A stretch of 6,682 nt of DNA from Candidatus Nomurabacteria bacterium (lineage in GTDB: Bacteria; Patescibacteriota; Saccharimonadia; Saccharimonadales; Saccharimonadaceae). Every line of letters starts with the position of its first letter. Within the stretch, counting starts at the first letter, position 1. Of this stretch, positions 5,621-6,682 are shown piece by piece. The position numbers and the translations under genes are program-made. The notes under the pieces were generated by a model. That model did not search any database and had not been told where the DNA came from. It saw only the letters and a program-made list of their open reading frames with translations. The stretch covers positions 1 to 6,682 of the forward strand of contig JAISHL010000082.1 in assembly GCA_031262565.1 (NCBI GenBank). Direction: 5' to 3'.

Positions 5621-6271
5621 TTACACCCAATTCCAAACCACAGATTCCAACATCTGTTTAACTTCCGCACTGTTCGGTGCGCTATCGTCATAATAATGAT
5701 CTGTTGAGATAAAATTCGGAGTCGTGCCGAGAATATATAATTCGTCCATCAGAAGGTGCGCCTTATCGAGAGCCTTAACAGAGATAATCGGACACGCTAA
5801 AATGATTTTTTCGGTTCGCGCAGGCTTCAACCAAGTTACCGCCGCGTCCAAAACCGACCCCGAACTCAACCCATCACTCACCAAAATCACATTATAACCG
5901 CGCAAACTTTCGGGGCTAATCTCGTCCGCACCGATACTTCGGTTAATTTTAGAAACCGCATTACGCAACATTTCGTCCAACTCACCCATATATTCACTGT
6001 AATAATAATCGTATTCCGAATTGCTCATCTCAGGATTTCTCGCCACAACGCCACCTGGCAAAACTGTCGCAAAATTCACACTTTCATCGTTAATTCGCAC
6101 CATCTCAGTTAAAAGTTGTTGAATTTTTGCGTGCAAATAAATCGCAATTTGATAACCAACCGCCACGCCACCACTGTCCAGCGCCAAAATGACCGTATTC
6201 TCATAACGATATTTTCCGATGAGCTTGGCGGCTAATTCCGCCCCTGCCATTGCGCGCGATTCAAAATACAT
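5621..6271 (-). CDS. Divergent phosphoribosyltransferase-like protein
   Basis: A 216-residue protein with the type I phosphoribosyltransferase layout: N-terminal MYFESRAMAGAELAAKLI, a PPi-loop-like VILALDSGGVAVGYQIA (27-43), and a PRPP-binding-loop-like VILVSDGLSSGSVLDAA (128-144). Both motifs are altered. The usual PRGG of bacterial relatives reads DSGG here, and the usual acidic pair and Thr (DDxxxTG) read SDGLSSG, keeping one Asp (133). A Tyr-rich acidic stretch (87-100) and a C-terminal VVWNWV are unusual. Base substrate unknown; activity may be changed or lost. ATG at 6271 is chosen because the homologous N-terminus begins here and an extended -10 lies 6 nt upstream. A start at 6379 would run through this promoter and into priA. 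Divergent from priA with a 57-bp shared intergenic region; the leaderless start means no Shine-Dalgarno. Confidence 0.8.
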   Translation of the reverse strand: MYFESRAMAGAELAAKLIGKYRYENTVILALDSGGVAVGYQIAIYLHAKIQQLLTEMVRINDESVNFATVLPGGVVARNPEMSNSEYDYYYSEYMGELDEMLRNAVSKINRSIGADEISPESLRGYNVILVSDGLSSGSVLDAAVTWLKPARTEKIILACPIISVKALDKAHLLMDELYILGTTPNFISTDHYYDDSAPNSAEVKQMLESVVWNWV

Positions 6272-6277
6272 AAGCCC

Positions 6278-6306
6278 ATTGTAACAAATTTTTGCATTAC
6301 GCGAAA
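6278..6306 (-). promoter_or_regulatory. Promoter of the phosphoribosyltransferase gene, probably leaderless
   Basis: Minus strand extended -10 TGT-TACAAT (hexamer 6283-6278) ends exactly 6 nt before the ATG at 6271, so the predicted start is the A of ATG. A weak -35 candidate TTTCGC (6306-6301) is spaced 17 nt. It is back to back with the priA promoter. Confidence 0.6.
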
Positions 6307-6322
6307 CCGCCCGTGGTATAAT
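6292..6322 (+). promoter_or_regulatory. priA promoter with extended -10, probably leaderless
   Basis: Plus strand extended -10 TGG-TATAAT (hexamer 6317-6322) ends exactly 6 nt before the priA ATG at 6329. A possible -35 TTGCAT (6292-6297) has a long 19-nt spacer. The -35 regions of this promoter and the oppositely oriented one overlap, so the two may interfere. Confidence 0.65.
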
Positions 6323-6328
6323 TGCTAT

Positions 6329-6682
6329 ATGAATTTTTATGAGGTTTCGCCCATTGGGATTGTCGGCAAGGATTTTCATGTTTTAACTTATTCGTCTGAA
6401 GAAAATTTGTCGCGCGGAACTATCGTTGAAATTCCCGTCGGTCAGCGTAAATTTGTCGGCATTATTTTACAAAAAGTTCCGAAACCAAAATTTGAAACAA
6501 AAGTTATTTTGCGTGCAATTTTTAATACGCCGCTTCCCGAGAGTATTTTGAAATTACATCACTGGATCAGCGAATTTTATATGACGCACCCCAGCACAGT
6601 TTGGCAAACAATGTTACCGAGCGGACTAGGTAAAAAACGTCGCGCCACAAAACTTTGTCATCCTGAACTCGTTTCAGGATCT
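6329..6682 (+). CDS. priA: Primosomal protein N' (replication restart helicase PriA), N-terminal part
   Basis: PriA recognises stalled forks and reloads the replicative helicase. The 118 visible residues match the N-terminal 3'-DNA-end-binding domain: FYEVSPIGIVGKDFHVLTYS, RGTIVEIPVGQRKFVGIILQ, LPESILKLHHWISEFYMTHP, then STVWQTMLPSGLGKKRR. The frame is open to the window edge, so helicase motifs are not seen. The last 9 residues (CHPELVSGS, 110-118) are encoded by a dispersed palindromic repeat that also occurs in recJ. It falls just after the conserved GLGKKRR, probably in a linker after this domain. ATG at 6329 is supported by the homologous N-terminus and the -10 box 6 nt upstream; no Shine-Dalgarno. 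Confidence 0.92.
   Translation, partial: MNFYEVSPIGIVGKDFHVLTYSSEENLSRGTIVEIPVGQRKFVGIILQKVPKPKFETKVILRAIFNTPLPESILKLHHWISEFYMTHPSTVWQTMLPSGLGKKRRATKLCHPELVSGS
6655..6682 (+). repeat. Short dispersed palindromic repeat, copy 2 (inside priA)
   Basis: Same orientation as the copy at 4047-4074, differing at two positions (6659 and 6670). It contains the inverted repeat ATCCTGAA / TTCAGGAT (6660-6667 and 6673-6680). Read in the priA frame it gives CHPELVSGS, a peptide I recall as a frequent translation of dispersed repeats in unrelated bacterial genomes. It ends at the window edge, so its full length is unknown. Confidence 0.85.

Noticed and set aside
5621..6379. A longer phosphoribosyltransferase starting at 6379.
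   Set aside because: The extra 36 residues match nothing, run across both divergent promoters and overlap the start of priA. The start at 6271 fits the family and the -10 spacing.
1..6682. CRISPR array, tRNA/rRNA, transposase, toxin-antitoxin, phage or defence genes, and recoded UGA.
   Set aside because: No regular spaced repeats, RNA-gene signatures or such proteins were seen. TGA functions as a normal stop at the end of adk and does not occur inside any called gene.

Overview
This window looks like part of a small-genome bacterium, most likely Candidatus Saccharibacteria (TM7) or a close Patescibacteria/CPR relative. That placement comes from recalled resemblance of the RecJ, PriA, bS21 and winged-helix sequences and from the compact layout, not from a search. 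The standard code is in use: adk ends in TGA, that TGA overlaps the map GTG start, and no gene has an internal TGA.

Layout, left to right. All genes are on the minus strand except the last. Positions 1-634: methionine aminopeptidase (map), missing its C-terminus at the window edge. 631-1215: adenylate kinase (adk). 1215-1676: a YqeY/GatB-like protein. These three overlap stop-to-start and form one operon behind a promoter at about 1697-1725. 1778-2008: ribosomal protein bS21 (rpsU), with its own promoter and a rho-independent terminator before yqeY. 2087-3286: an AT-richer orphan alpha/beta hydrolase with an N-terminal hydrophobic segment. 3350-5185: the RecJ single-strand exonuclease. 5208-5513: a small winged-helix regulator just upstream of recJ. 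5621-6271: a divergent phosphoribosyltransferase-like protein. 6329-6682: the start of primosomal helicase PriA on the plus strand, divergent from the phosphoribosyltransferase. No intergenic stretch exceeds about 110 bases, and no RNA gene, CRISPR array, transposase or defence system was seen.

Two features stand out. First, protein genes carry in-frame palindromic repeats. A 73-bp element with 10-bp terminal inverted repeats, flanked by a 5-bp direct repeat CACTG, adds exactly 26 codons to recJ. A different 28-bp palindromic repeat occurs in recJ and again in priA (26 of 28 bases identical) and is read in different strands and frames. Second, five genes (rpsU, hydrolase, recJ, phosphoribosyltransferase, priA) have no Shine-Dalgarno sequence. 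Each has an extended -10 box (TGn followed by a TATAAT-like hexamer) ending 6-9 nt before the start codon, the architecture of leaderless mRNAs. The other genes (yqeY, adk, map, winged-helix) have clear Shine-Dalgarno sequences.

Functionally the window mixes translation and protein maturation (bS21, YqeY, MAP), nucleotide metabolism (Adk, possibly the phosphoribosyltransferase) and DNA repair or replication restart (RecJ, PriA). The hydrolase is the least explained gene and the most likely accessory one.
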